This document shows, piece after piece, positions 36,238-47,286 of a DNA stretch of 64,000 nucleotides. The notes under the pieces are model-generated. The model saw only the letters and a list, made by a program, of their open reading frames with translations. It was not told where the DNA came from and made no database searches. Both the position numbers and the translations under genes were made by a program. Position 1 is the first letter of the stretch. Every line of letters begins with the position of its first letter. This DNA comes from Quercus robur (lineage: Eukaryota > Streptophyta > Magnoliopsida > Fagales > Fagaceae): the NCBI RefSeq assembly GCF_932294415.1, contig NC_065539.1, forward strand, positions 34,412,001-34,476,000, read 5' to 3'.

Positions 36238-36608
36238 ATACTAGTACTTCAAGAAAAAATTATCTTAAAAATTGAAAATAATTTAATCACCGGCACCCCT
36301 AAGATCTTTGACAAAAATAAATATATGCCCATTCCAATCCTAGAAAACACAACCCATTCTTTGGCCCATTAACAAATTTACAATAACAAAAAAAAAAAAA
36401 AAAAAAAAAAAAACAAATCCCTTCTTAATTAGGATACCCATCTAAATTAAATTATGATTCAAAAATCTAAATAAAGACACACAAATCACAACATCAAATT
36501 CACAATTCACAACCATTTCCTCCCAAAATAAAATATGAATTTATTATATATAAATAAATAAATAAATTCCATACGTTGCGTATGCAACGGTTCAAGAGGG
36601 ATTCTGAT
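36238..36608. other. Gene-free stretch between two elements
   Basis: It holds an A-rich run at about 36388-36412 and AT-rich sequence; nothing else is recognised. The last 8 bp (ATTCTGAT) are the target duplication of the following MITE. Confidence 0.5.
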
Positions 36609-37256
36609 TAGGGATGACAATTTTTCCCCGCCCCGCACGGGTTTTCCCCGCCCCGCAAAGGTGTTGGGGCAGGGATAAGGCAAGATTTTAGCCCCGCACC
36701 ACGGGGCGGGGCAGGGATGGGTTTAAAATTTTTAGACCCGTCCCGCCCCGCCCCTCCTCGTCCCCACCCTGCCCCATGTTGATAAGGGTTATAATTGTAA
36801 ATTTTTCATAATCTAATACTCTACTATTTAAACAAACATATCAATATTAGCTTATTTTATTTTACCCGATGTGGTTCTCTACCTATATTTTATTATGTGT
36901 TATACTATGAGATTTTTTATTTTTTAAGGTTGTCTTGTTAAACACTTAGATATATTATTCAATTTTTTCTAAAAATTGATTTGATTTGATGAGATAAATT
37001 TAGTTATAATTTCAAGTATATTTTTATTAATAAAATAGGTTTCATTAACAAAATTGTTCTAGTTATAGGGCAAATTAACAAAAAGTAGAGTTTTACGGGA
37101 TCGGGCGAGCCTTCGCGAAGCCCCAAGGGGCGGGGATGGGGTGAGAAAGTTTTCCCCGTCATGCGGGGCGGGGCGGGAATGGGGCAAGACAAAACCATGT
37201 GGGGCGGAGACGAAGACCCCATCCTTCGGCCCCGTCCCGCACCATTGCCATCCCTA
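36609..37256. mobile_element. hAT-type MITE, 648 bp, perfect 8-bp target duplication
   Basis: It is bounded by TAGGGATGACAAT at the left and the reverse complement TAGGGATGGCAAT at the right. ATTCTGAT occurs on each side (36601-36608 and 37257-37264). The subterminal regions are GC-rich (CCCCGCCCCGC repeats) in an otherwise AT-rich neighbourhood, while the middle is AT-rich. Non-coding. The 8-bp duplication and the TAGGG end fit a hAT transposase. Confidence 0.9.
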
Positions 37257-37264
37257 ATTCTGAT

Positions 37265-38186
37265 AAGTGATCCCTTTGAGTCTTTGACACCATTTAAGTC
37301 CTAAGTCTCCTAACCAGTTGAGTTTGTGTGGTGACTGATGAGCCATACGCCTCTATCTCTCTCTCTTTCTCTATGCTCTGCAACTTTAAGTTGTTGTTGT
37401 TGTTGTTTTTTTTTTTTTTTTTTAAGCTTCTACAACTTTTAAGTTTGAGACACTTTCCAGTTTTTGGGATAGAAGAGTAGGTAGTGTTGACGTTTCACTG
37501 AAGTAGAGTACAAGTGCAGTTGATAAATTGTGTGAAATTAAAGTTATCACTAAATAAAACTAGACTAGGTTTTATTTATTTTATTGTTTTGTCGAGTTTG
37601 TGCTTTCCAACTAAGCAACTATTAGTAGACTCTCTAGTCAATATTATAGCAATTTATTATAATTTGATAATGGTGATTTTTGTCAATTGCTTGGTTAATT
37701 GATATTAGTGGCTTGACCAATTAAATTAAATTATTTTTATAAACTTGTTTATTCTATCAATTCAAGAAATTGAAGATTATAAAATTCAATGTTCAAATTT
37801 TCAATCTTTAAAATAAAAAGTGTTACAAACTTAGAGGTTAATACCCAATCCTTTGTATAAAATGTTGAAACTTTAAGTGCCAAAACACCTTGAATAGCTT
37901 AAAGATTTGAACCTAAATAAATAAATATTGTTCCTGTAAAGCAATTGCTAAGCAATTAAGTTTAGAATCAATTATAAATGATTTTAATGCCATGAAGGAG
38001 CGCAGGACACAACTTTTGAGTCAAAGTTAATTTATGAATTATTTTTTTTTCACTTAGGAACTCTATTATATTTACCTTGTCCCCCCTAAAAAAAATTACT
38101 GGCTTCGCCATTGTATTTAATTATTTATTATATAACAAAAAGAGTATTGATTATTTATTTATATAAAAGAAATTTATATGATCATT
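37265..38186. other. Gene-free AT-rich stretch
   Basis: No supported gene. It holds a CT tract near 37355-37371, (GTT)n plus a T run at about 37391-37423, and several short chance frames. Confidence 0.45.
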
Positions 38187-38336
38187 GATGAGAATCAACA
38201 AGCATTCAAGGATCTATTGCATGTTCTAGTTAGGCCTATTACTAAAGCAAGATCCAAGAAGAACAAAGAAGCACTTAATTGGCTGATTCTAACACAGGAC
38301 ATTCCAAGCTTGGCCCAAAGGAAGATGAAGGCATAA
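38187..38336 (+). pseudogene. Retrotransposon polyprotein C-terminal fragment
   Basis: A 49-residue reading DENQQAFKDLLHVLVRPITKA... then KKNKEALNWLILTQDI ends in a stop at 38334. The G/R-PITRARAKKxKEAL pattern is typical of the C-terminal end of gypsy polyproteins. No other domain is adjacent. Confidence 0.45.
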
Positions 38337-38544
38337 TAAACTTAACGAGTGAAAAGTTGATACATGTCACAATCTCAACGAGTCCAGTACACTGGATGCA
38401 CTAAACCTAACCCAAGTCCATTATTCACATCAATCACATGCCGCTACACACAAATAAAAAGGCAATTGAAATTTTAACTTGAAAAAATTGTGACTTTAAT
38501 TCACAGTTTTAATTACCTTTTCATGTGTGTGTAAATGTGAGTAA

Positions 38545-38785
38545 TAAATTCTACTCTTTCAGTAATTAAGCGAGGACAAATTTGCTTAAGTAAAGAAATC
38601 ATGAGGCTACAAAAGAAAATTCATATGCCTCTTTATATTTGTAGTTATTTTGGCATTATCCTATCCATTGCCTAAAAGAGAAAACCACAAAATCCTTTGG
38701 ACTGTCCCAATGCTGGATTATATTTTTCACAAAATTTCACATTCATTATCAATAGTTAGTCCACAAGATAACCGGATTATTGGAT
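38545..38785. repeat. Partial copy of TPR intron 4 sequence (A 7140-7385)
   Basis: It shares TTAAGC(G/C)A(G/A)GACAAAT, AAATCATGAG, CATATGCCTCTTTATATTTG and CAATAGTTAGTCCACAAGAT with 7140-7385 in the same order. It is separated from the main duplicated block starting near 39190 and lacks the SINE at 7381. Confidence 0.7.
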
Positions 38786-39222
38786 TGCGTAGCTAATTTT
38801 GATTTTAAAAGTGAAAGTCAAATTTTACAGTGGCGAGTTGTTTGTACTTTCCACTGCTATTTTACGCTTTGGATTTAGTTTAGTTTAGCTTAAATTTTGA
38901 TTTTATTGTTTTTTTCTTTTTGACGTGAATTTTTTTTTTATTAAATTGCTGAGATGGCATTTTTAAAAACCATTCTATATGACACATAAGTTTCTAATGT
39001 GCCAATAATGCATACCGTTAGTCACATAAGTATTTTTTGTTAGTGAGTTAAATGTAGGAACCAAATTGATTGCAACTTAGAAATAACATGAACTAAATTA
39101 ACTGCTGTCAAAATATAAGGATTAAATTGATTGCGACCCTTAAATGTAATGACCAAAATAATGTTTTTGCCAAATTAATGCTAAATTAAGAGTAAGCACT
39201 GATTTCATGCTTTTGGTAATAC

Positions 39223-40066
39223 TTTTTTTTTTCTTTTTTTTTTTTAGAAAACCGATCAAACCAAATATATTAATTTTTCTCAACAAAAAAAAATATATGT
39301 ATATATATATATATATATTAACTCAACAGATGAAGTCTGTCATGAGTAGCAAAAGGAGAGACATTCTCAGGGATGTCCTCAATACAAACCAGAGGAGCGA
39401 ACAAAAATTTAGAGTTTTTAGCTAACTTAACAGCAACTCTATTACAGTCTCGACAATTTCGAAACTTCGAGGAAGCAGCGCGGGAGTCATCCACCAGATG
39501 GCCAAAGTGTGAAAAACAGATGCCATCCGAATTAAGCTTCTTGTCTTGATCAAGACCTCAGAATCACCTTCAACGACTACCTCCTACAGTTCTAGTTCAA
39601 TGGCAAACGTAATAGCTCTCCGACAAGCAAGAGCTTCAACATCATCCACTGAGGGAGGTAGAGGAATTTTCTCGGACAAAGCACCAATAACCAAGCCTTG
39701 TGAATCTCTAATGACAACCCCAATCCCTGCCTTGGAACAATCCTAGAACAGGGCACCATCAAAGTTCACTTTATAAAAAGGTGGCTGGGGCGAGAGATAA
39801 CAGCTGGTTGAACCATGAACTCAGCAGCCAAATGAAATTCATGCCGTCTTGCTAACGAATCAGAGTAAATCTGGGAGAAAGGGAGCGAGGCTTGCTTCAA
39901 ACTGACTGCATTACGCTTAAACCATATATAGAAAAATAGGTCTTTAAAGCTTGCAAAACGATCACTGATGTGTGGTCCGCAGAAGCCATATTCTTCCCGC
40001 CAGATTTCCTTAACCCATTGACAGCCACAAATTGCGTGAACAGTTTCTTCCCTCTCCTCTTCACAG
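39223..40066 (-). mobile_element. 5'-truncated LINE fragment (zf-RVT and RNase H)
   Basis: Read on minus: CEEEREETVHAICGCQWVKEIW is the zinc-binding domain that follows RT in plant LINEs. After that come the RNase H-like AGIGVVIRDSQGLVIGALSE and VDDVEALACRRAITFAIE. The poly(A) tail appears as a T run at 39223-39245. Target duplication: GCTTTTGGTAATAC (39209-39222) and GCTTTTAGTAATAC (40067-40080), one mismatch. It was inserted into the duplicated TPR segment; the original locus has the empty site at about 6590. Confidence 0.88.
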
Positions 40067-41464
40067 GCTTTTAGTAATACGATAGAGTCGATAAGCATGT
40101 GCTTTTTCTCTGGAGTTTGCTTAGATTTCAGAATAATCTGATTGCACCCCACGTACTAAACTGTAAAACCATTGCTCCAATAGCCTCTTCATTATGTTCT
40201 TATGGTTAAAAACATTAATGTCAATTAAAAGTTCTTTAGCTCGTACTGCAGATTAAAATATATTCTGTGTCGTAACAGACGGACACAATTGCCTTATCAC
40301 TGTCTCTATGTCACTATGTGTGTGTATGCATGCTTGTGTATGTTTCCTTTTTCCTTTTCGGGCGTGGATGGGGTCTAATAATGAGCCTTTTAGGTTTTAG
40401 CGAATTTGCCTACACAGGACCCTGGCTTACACCCCTCCCATAAGCTATGCATAATTCTAAAACACTATGCGAATAGACAGATTTGTAATGTTTGTAAATA
40501 CATATTGGCATAAAGAACATATCTGATTCTACTCATTTTAGAGCAAAATGAGTATCTATTATGCCCATGGCTGAAAATTTTTCTTCAACGTGTAGTTAAA
40601 TTCATTTAATTGGTTCAAATATGTTAGTTGATATCATTAGTTGATATCATTGGTAAACTGGAAAATTCATTTAGAGTGATACGATATGGGATTTTTGTGT
40701 GTGTGTGTGTGTGTTTGTGACTTACATGTAACTCCAGCAGAATGAAATGTAACATGTATAGAATAAATCCAGACAAGTTTGCTCCTGAGGTTTTTGGATT
40801 ATACTTTTCACAGGATTTCACATCGATCCTTCACCAATGTTTAGTCCACAAGACAAATACTGAGAAGAAAATGAAACGTTAGGTAAAGCAGGGTTCAAAA
40901 ATATTTAAAAGCTCCATTAACAACCACCTTACAAATCCTATTTCAGATTGCACTTATCATCTCAAATTTTAGATCAAAGTCCTGCACTAACACAAGTAAC
41001 TCAAGAGAGAATCAAGTAATTTGCGACCTAGAGGATTGATGGCAGGAGCTGCTATTTTCGTTACAAGATATCCATCCAAGTTACTATGACACCTTGAGAA
41101 TTGGTTGTGGCAGGTATGTATAAAGCCCATATTATAACATCAAAATAAAATTTGGACGGTTACCAATAGTTGTGGCAAACTCACTTCCCTTGCGCTAATC
41201 CTATTTTCATGGATAGGCTTCCATTTCATGATAAAAGTCAGCATAGAGTACGAAATTTATAAGTTCTTATTTTAACTCCAAAAGCAAAAGGAAGTTCTCA
41301 ACAAGGTACATATGCCATGAGCATTTTAACTCAATTGTATTATTTGCTCTCCTTCAAAGGAGAACCAAGGTTTGAATCTCCCCTTCCCTACTTGTTGTAT
41401 CAAATAAAATATTAAAAATATAAGGTATATATATGACATTACGTGTTTTGGTCTTTTTTTTCAG

Positions 41465-41591
41465 TCATGTTCTTGCAGCATATGCTAGTTTCCTGTGGGA
41501 GACGGAAGATGAGGAAGAAGGTAACTCAATGCAAGACTGCATGCAGATACCTCTTCTCCATGAACAAGTTATGAATGCTGCAATTGCTTAA
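41465..41591 (+). pseudogene. Orphan copy of TPR gene exon 6
   Basis: It has the same length (127 bp) and stop position as exon 6 at 8865-8991, and it keeps the acceptor TTTTTTTCAG. The frame is open (SHVLAAYASFLWETEDEEEG then NSMQDCMQIP). Eight bases differ, and seven of the eight change the residue, unlike the pattern for a selected exon. Exons 1-5 are absent, so it should not be expressed as this protein. Confidence 0.8.
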
Positions 41592-42792
41592 CTGTTTTGC
41601 AGATATAGACCAGTTGTCAGAATTAAGGCTTAATAGGTTCAAAAGCTTGAAAGCAGCGGCCCTGTCTGTCTGAAGGGTACAAAATTATCCAATAATGTTG
41701 GGTTTTACTTAGCCATGGTTCAATAGTAGTCAAAGGGCTATATTGGAAACTTGGGGTCCACTCCACGCATACAATAACAGCAAAAGCCCTAGCCCCAAAA
41801 TGTTGGGGTCCAAGCTTACTTAGGTAAAATAAAACATAATTTTCAACCAAAATTGTAATATGTATGTTGCATTATGTACCCCAAAAAAAGGTAATAAATA
41901 AAGAAATGAAAGGTGTTTCTATTTTTCTTTCTTTTTTTTCTTGTTTTCCTTTTTGATAAGTACACGAAAGGAAGGTGTTTCAGATATGCTGAATAAAGCA
42001 TGGAACATATGCAATAAGACAAGCAATGAAGTTTGAGGCTTCATTTTAGTTTAAATTTGATTGAACATATGATGTGATAAGTGTTGCGGATAAAATCGAG
42101 TCTCACTTTCTCCTGAGTTAATAAAAGCTTTAATGTTTCTTGCACTAATCTTTCTCCCTTTTTATTAATTAGGAAATGCTCTAGAACTCCTAGCGACATG
42201 CATTTGCACTTAATTTAATAATACATGACAAATGTTTTATTTTCAAAATAATTGACATGCATTTGCACTTAATTTAATAGTACATGACAGATGCTTTATC
42301 TCCTCAATAATTTCAAGTTACAAATCCTTGGACGCTTAAGAATTATATAAGGCTTTAATGCCATCGATATCATCCTGATGCAAACTATGAGCAGTCACTC
42401 CTGAATTTATTGAAGGCCACATGATGGCCCCTTGAACTGAGCTATGCCCTAGCCCAAGAAGGTGCCCGATTTCATGTAAGGCAACTGTCTCATTGTCCAT
42501 TGCACCTGGAACTGCTCCAACACTCCATCGATTATCTGCATCTTAGTGGAATCTCCCATCCGTTAGATATAAAGAATGGGCGACAGTATTAGCAACACCT
42601 GGATTAGTAGGTCCATCGAAAGGATTCCCATCTCCATGATCCCCCCTTTCGACACTAACTTTGAAATTCGCGTTTGTGTAGTCCTGTGCCTGCAAGAAAG
42701 TGAAGTGTGTGTTGCTAGCCCATGTTTGGAATGCATTTGCAATAGGGTTCATGGCTTCAGCTGGGGTGCCACACTGAGAAATCCATAGCTGA

Positions 42793-43283
42793 TTATGTAT
42801 TAATCCTTGCACAAGGCAACCCATAAAGCCTTGGAAAAAGGCCCAATAAATGAGTATTGTTAATGGTACTAGATCACAGTGTGGCATTAGGTTCCTATAG
42901 ATAAAACTCATAGGCAAATGAGAGTTAGTAAGACTTGTTTGTAACCTATGGAGAGACAATGACTCACGTGTAAGGGGCGATTGTTGGTATACACATGTGA
43001 GTAAAGTCTCACATTAAATAGTAACAAGAAGAGTGAGTAGATAATAAATAATAACATAGTTAATCCAAAACTCACATGCTTAATTTTTTGAATTAAATGG
43101 TGTCCCTATATATTATATTAATCAATATGGATTTTTTTTTTTTTTTTGAGAAGGAATATGGATTAATATAACAAGAAGAGTGAGTAGTTAATAAATAATA
43201 ACATAGTTAATCCAAAACTCACATGCTTAATTTTTTGGATTAAGTGGTGTCCCTATATATTATATTAATCAATATGGTACTAG
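42793..43283 (+). mobile_element. Composite insertion in MMP, copia-LTR-like part and direct repeats
   Basis: It follows a 16-bp repeat of MMP sequence (AGAAATCCATAGCTGA at 42777-42792 and 45203-45218). It contains a purine stretch GTAAGGGGCGA (42970) followed by TGTTGGTATACACATGTGAG (42982), a typical start of a copia LTR. A 109-bp segment is present twice (43022-43130, 43169-43277), separated by a T run. A 35-bp segment ATGGTACTAGATCAC plus TGTGGCATTAGGTTCCT occurs at 42864 and again across the solo LTR. No coding part is recognised. Confidence 0.5.
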
Positions 43284-43288
43284 ATCAC

Positions 43289-45175
43289 TGTAAAGGGGTG
43301 GGTTGTGCTAGTGGTATTGGGCTGCCTCCTGCTACACTAAACCCAAGTTTTCTGGATAAGAGAGTCGGGACCGGTCCAGCTTCAACTTAAGGTGGTCCGG
43401 CTTGTGCGCAAACTAGGCCAAGTCTGCCAGGAACGTGTTCACGACAGGCAGAACTGTTTCAGACAAATTGTGGCAGGCAGACATAATAATAATAGAATAA
43501 ACAGAAAATATCTAGCCACTTAAATGGGAAATTGACCAAATAGCCCTTAACATCAATTATAATAACAATACTATTTGTTTTCTTTTTTACAGAAGAGAAA
43601 GAAAGAATAACAGAGAACATCAAATGTTTTTAATCATGGGTTGATCGGAATACTAGAGGAAATCGGCCGGAAATTCAATCCGCGGGAGCAGAGCTACAAA
43701 GGGAAGAACGTCCCTCCTCAAAGCCGTCAATCTCTCAAGAAAGAGTCCTACTGTAGAGGTTAACAACCCTGAGGGAAACGGGCCTGAGTGGTTTTCTGCG
43801 TAGGTGTTTTCGAGTTTTTTCTTACAGAGGGCCGGATTTCATGAGAGAGAGAGAAGGGATTAATCTACTGGTGCATGCCCACCTTTCTAATTCTCACTGG
43901 TTCTTTTTCTTTCTTCTCACTTTGCTTTCTTTGCTATTTCTTTTAAGTTTTCTATTTCCTTCTCTAGGTTCCGTTGTTCCTCTCCCCTTCTGTTCACGGC
44001 AAGATCCTCTTTTTATAGTGCTTGCCGTGACCCGATTTTACTATTTTAACCCTTAATTCCCTTTGTCTGGTCTGGGTGTACTAGCCGACCATCAATGTTC
44101 CGTCTGTGTGTCGCCCTCCCATCGCCAAACAAGGAAGAGTATTTTGTTTGCTAGTCTGCCGTGGCACCCTTCCTGCCACGGTTTGGGTTATTTCTCTCTC
44201 CTTATCCCTCATGGCATGCATCTAATGGTTCCAACTCAGCTTGCCTCTTTTGGGTAGTAAGCCATCCCAGCAAGACACCTCCCCGAAAGAGCTTGAGTCG
44301 AAACCATAAAAATAGATTTTTCCCCTCTCCCCACCACCAAACCATGCCTTCTGCTCCTCTGAACCCCCGACCTCATCATGCTCTGTATTGGTTGGGTACA
44401 GGCTGGTGGTGCTTGGGCCTTGCGCGTGCCTTCATTCCATATGTGTCCAAAACTTGCCTGCTGCCCATTCGTCTGCTGTGGTCTAGAGGCTCGCCATCCG
44501 TGTTTTTTGACCTCTTATGTGGACTGTTCTTTGTTTTCCCGCTCCATTCAAGAGCTGGGCTTTATCTGATGATGGGCCTTACGCTTCTTCTAGCCCATTC
44601 CTTGGTTTCCCTTATTTCTTGCGGTGTCATTCTGTTATTCCTACTGTAATAATTTAATCCAGCTGGGCCTCTTTTGGGCCAGCCGTTTATTCCTTCTCTC
44701 AGTGGCTTGGCATGGCCACCGTTTTGCTTTTACTTATGGGCTCCTATGTCCCTTTGGGCTTTCCTTTGGGCATCCTTGGCCCATTTGCTTTCTTTGGGCT
44801 TCCTCGGCCCTTTTGCTAATTCCACACTCCCATGGGCTTTTTACTAACTTCATTGGGCTTCCCTGGTCCAATAACTTTATTCTCATCCTTGGGGTTTATG
44901 GACCTGCCATAAACCCCTTACTTTCTTAGTTTGCATTACCTTAAGCCTGCGGTGGCCCTTTCTTGCTTTTCTACCTCATACACTGTTCATGGGATGCTAT
45001 TTCTTTCTTTCCGGGTTTCTTTGAGCCCACTTGCCTCTTCAAGACCCATTTGTTTATTTCTTGGGCATGTGATCCATTATTCCTGCCGCTTGGGCCTAAT
45101 GGTTTTGCTGTCTACTTTGTTAATTCTTTGTTGCCCTTGTTATTGGGCTTTCTTTCTCACAAATGGCCCTCAACA
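43289..45175. mobile_element. Solo LTR, 1887 bp, with 5-bp target duplication
   Basis: It begins TGTAAAGGGG and ends CTCAACA, flanked by ATCAC on both sides (43284-43288 and 45176-45180). TG...CA ends plus 5-bp duplication without internal genes is the picture of an LTR left by LTR-LTR recombination. Interior: GC-richer than surroundings, with many TTGGGC/GGGCTT motifs between 44570 and 45150. TTTTTATAGTGC near 44010 is a possible TATA region. Several open plus-strand frames here (for example 44161-44649) have no domain signature. Orientation is uncertain. Confidence 0.8.
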
Positions 45176-46513
45176 ATCACAATGTGGCATTAGGTTCCTG
45201 GGAGAAATCCATAGCTGAGGTGGTTCGTAGTCCACTTGAGATTACCATTGCTGAAAAAGTAGTGGGTATGAAAAGATCCATGGCGGTGGTGATGTTTCTT
45301 CTTGCGTGAGCTCATCCAATTCGTACCATTGGTAATATCTGCCACCCCACAACGAGGCATCATCATTGTTGATACTGTACTTGCATCCATAGTCCCAATG
45401 GTGTTGAGATGGTGATTTAGTTGGTAAGTTTTAATGGCAAATTCCAAGAGTTCATCAAAATCATCATCATAGGTATGAGTTTGATTTTTGGAATGGTTAT
45501 AGCTCAAATAACCAAAATTTTCAAGGTAGGCTTTGAGGTTATGGATGCCTTTGACTTTGTCACCCTTGTGAGATCCTTTAAGATGTTTGAGATACACAAC
45601 GGATGACAATTTCTTGTCATGGGGGTTTTGTGAAGTTGCGTGAGAATAGAGAGGAAGGAGGAGGAGAAGAAGAAGATTGAATGAAAATAGTGAAAAAGCT
45701 TTATAAGCCATAACTGAGAAAGTTTTTTTTTTTTTTTTTTTTTAAGAAACAGACTTGAAAACAAACCGAATTATTTTATTGCTGAAGAATCTGAAACATA
45801 AACTTTATGAATATCGAAAGGAACAAACTCCATCCAAACTAAAAAAAAAAAAAAAAAAATCGCTCTCCGGGCTAGAGCATTGCCTTGCCGACGTGTATGA
45901 GAGAAAGAGAAATACTAAAAAGAGCTAACTGAAGACATGATGTCTTTAATTAAATGACCCACCAAAGGATGATGAAAGCACAGATTTTTAATTGCAATAA
46001 TTGATGCTTCTGAATCTCCTTACCAAGTTCATGAAGAAAAAGGGCTGTCGTTCGAGCTACGATAGTTTCCAAAGCAACTATAGATGAGGGCAGAGGAATG
46101 ATCTCGGATAGAGTCGCCAAAACTTTACCGGATGAATTTCGAACCACGACACCAATACCTGCTACTCCCAAATCTTCAAATACCAACACCATCAAAATTG
46201 GTTTTTAACAGGCCTGCATCTGGTGACTTCCAAATGACTTTTTTTGGCAGCTTCTTGCTGACAAGTTTGTTGCGTAGCTGATGGAACTCCATAAGGTACT
46301 ATTGGGCTAGGTCCGAGGTCTTCTCCAAGGGTGCCACTATCTCCTTTATTCTAATTTTGTTGCATCGATTCCATATAAACCAACAAATCATGATAAACCC
46401 TTCAGCTCCTCGAGGATTCTGCATCACTAAAAGAGAAAAAATGATTTGTCACATTACGCAACTCATCAAAGTTAGTATCCTAGGCAGCCTTCAAATTATC
46501 ACAATGCCATAAG

Positions 46514-47247
46514 CAGGGACGGACCCAGGTAAAGGGCTAAGGGGGCCCGGGCCCCTCCTGGGCCCAAAAAAAAAAAAATTAGCAAGTAAAATTTTCTAGA
46601 ACAAAAAAAAAAAAAAAAAAAAAAAGGGAAAGTGAGAGGCGAGACAGAGAGATAGAAAGTACTTAGAGACCCATCTTGATCAGAGACTCGTGTCGGTGTC
46701 GCCGTGACGAAGAGAGACAAAGAGATAGAGAGTCGTGTCGCCATGATGCCGTGACACTTGCGAGACCGGAGACCCATCTTGATCTTGCTACCCAGTCCAG
46801 TACCTACGCTAGCGAGACCCACGCAAGACCCACTTGCCGCCGCTACTGCCCACAGAGACCCATCACAGGTATTTACTCTTATCTTTTCCTTCAAAACCTA
46901 ATAAAACGTTTGTGATTAGAGAATCTGAGATTCACAAAAACTGTGCTTGTGCCTTGTGGACTTGTGGTGTTTCATGTTTGTGTTTTTACTGATGAGTGAT
47001 GAACTGAACTAATGTTGGTGATTGTGAATTGAATCTGTGCTGCCTGTGGTGTTTTTTTTTTTTCTTTTTTTGGGCTTTTTGGCTTTGTGACTCTGTCACT
47101 CTGTGTTTGTGACTCTCTCTCTTGCATTATATAGATAAGAGAGATAGAGAGAGAGAGAGAGAGTAGAGTTTGTAGAGATAGTTTTTTCTTTGTTGACTGG
47201 TAGTTGGGCATAATAGGGACAAGTGGAGTTAGGCAACGGACAAGTGA

Positions 47248-47286
<39 letters not shown>

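Larger units (their letters stand above)
39190..42340 (+). repeat. Duplicate of the 3' part of the TPR locus (from about 6.55-9.72 kb)
   Basis: Homology begins near 39195 (matching about 6570) and is interrupted by a LINE at 39223-40066. It runs collinearly through intron 4 (40067-41150 against 6590-7860), then jumps to 41150 against 8535, so exon 5 (8115-8287) is missing. It continues through the intron 5 SINE, exon 6 and the 3' flank to the MMP. Many small indels suggest an old duplication. Confidence 0.8.
42336..45711 (-). pseudogene. Plant matrix metalloproteinase (MMP) pseudogene, split by insertions
   Basis: Plant MMPs are intronless secreted zinc endopeptidases of the apoplast. The 5' part (45711 down to 45193) has ATG 45711, a signal peptide (SLFSFNLLLLLLLPLYSHA), a peptidoglycan-binding-like helix region and the cysteine switch PRCGVADI. 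It stops at LSYGFLPGT. The 3' part (42770 to 42336) resumes at TPAEAMNPIANAFQTWA and contains GDHGDGNPFDG, the zinc site HEIGHLLGLGH and the Met-turn IMWPSI, then ends DDIDGIKALYNS and stop. Between them lies about 2.4 kb of inserted DNA. In the 3' part, GRFHYDAD reads GRFH-stop-DAD (one-base change to TAA at about 42543-42545). A LINE lies about 11 bp upstream of the ATG. Apart from these lesions the protein is well preserved, so inactivation may be fairly recent. Confidence 0.93.

Noticed and set aside
36609..37256. GC-rich ends taken as CpG island or promoter
   Set aside because: They are inverted ends of a MITE with an exact 8-bp duplication; no gene starts nearby.
44161..44649. 162-residue plus-strand frame and overlapping neighbours
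   Set aside because: It lies inside the solo LTR, overlaps other open frames of similar length and shows no domain signature.
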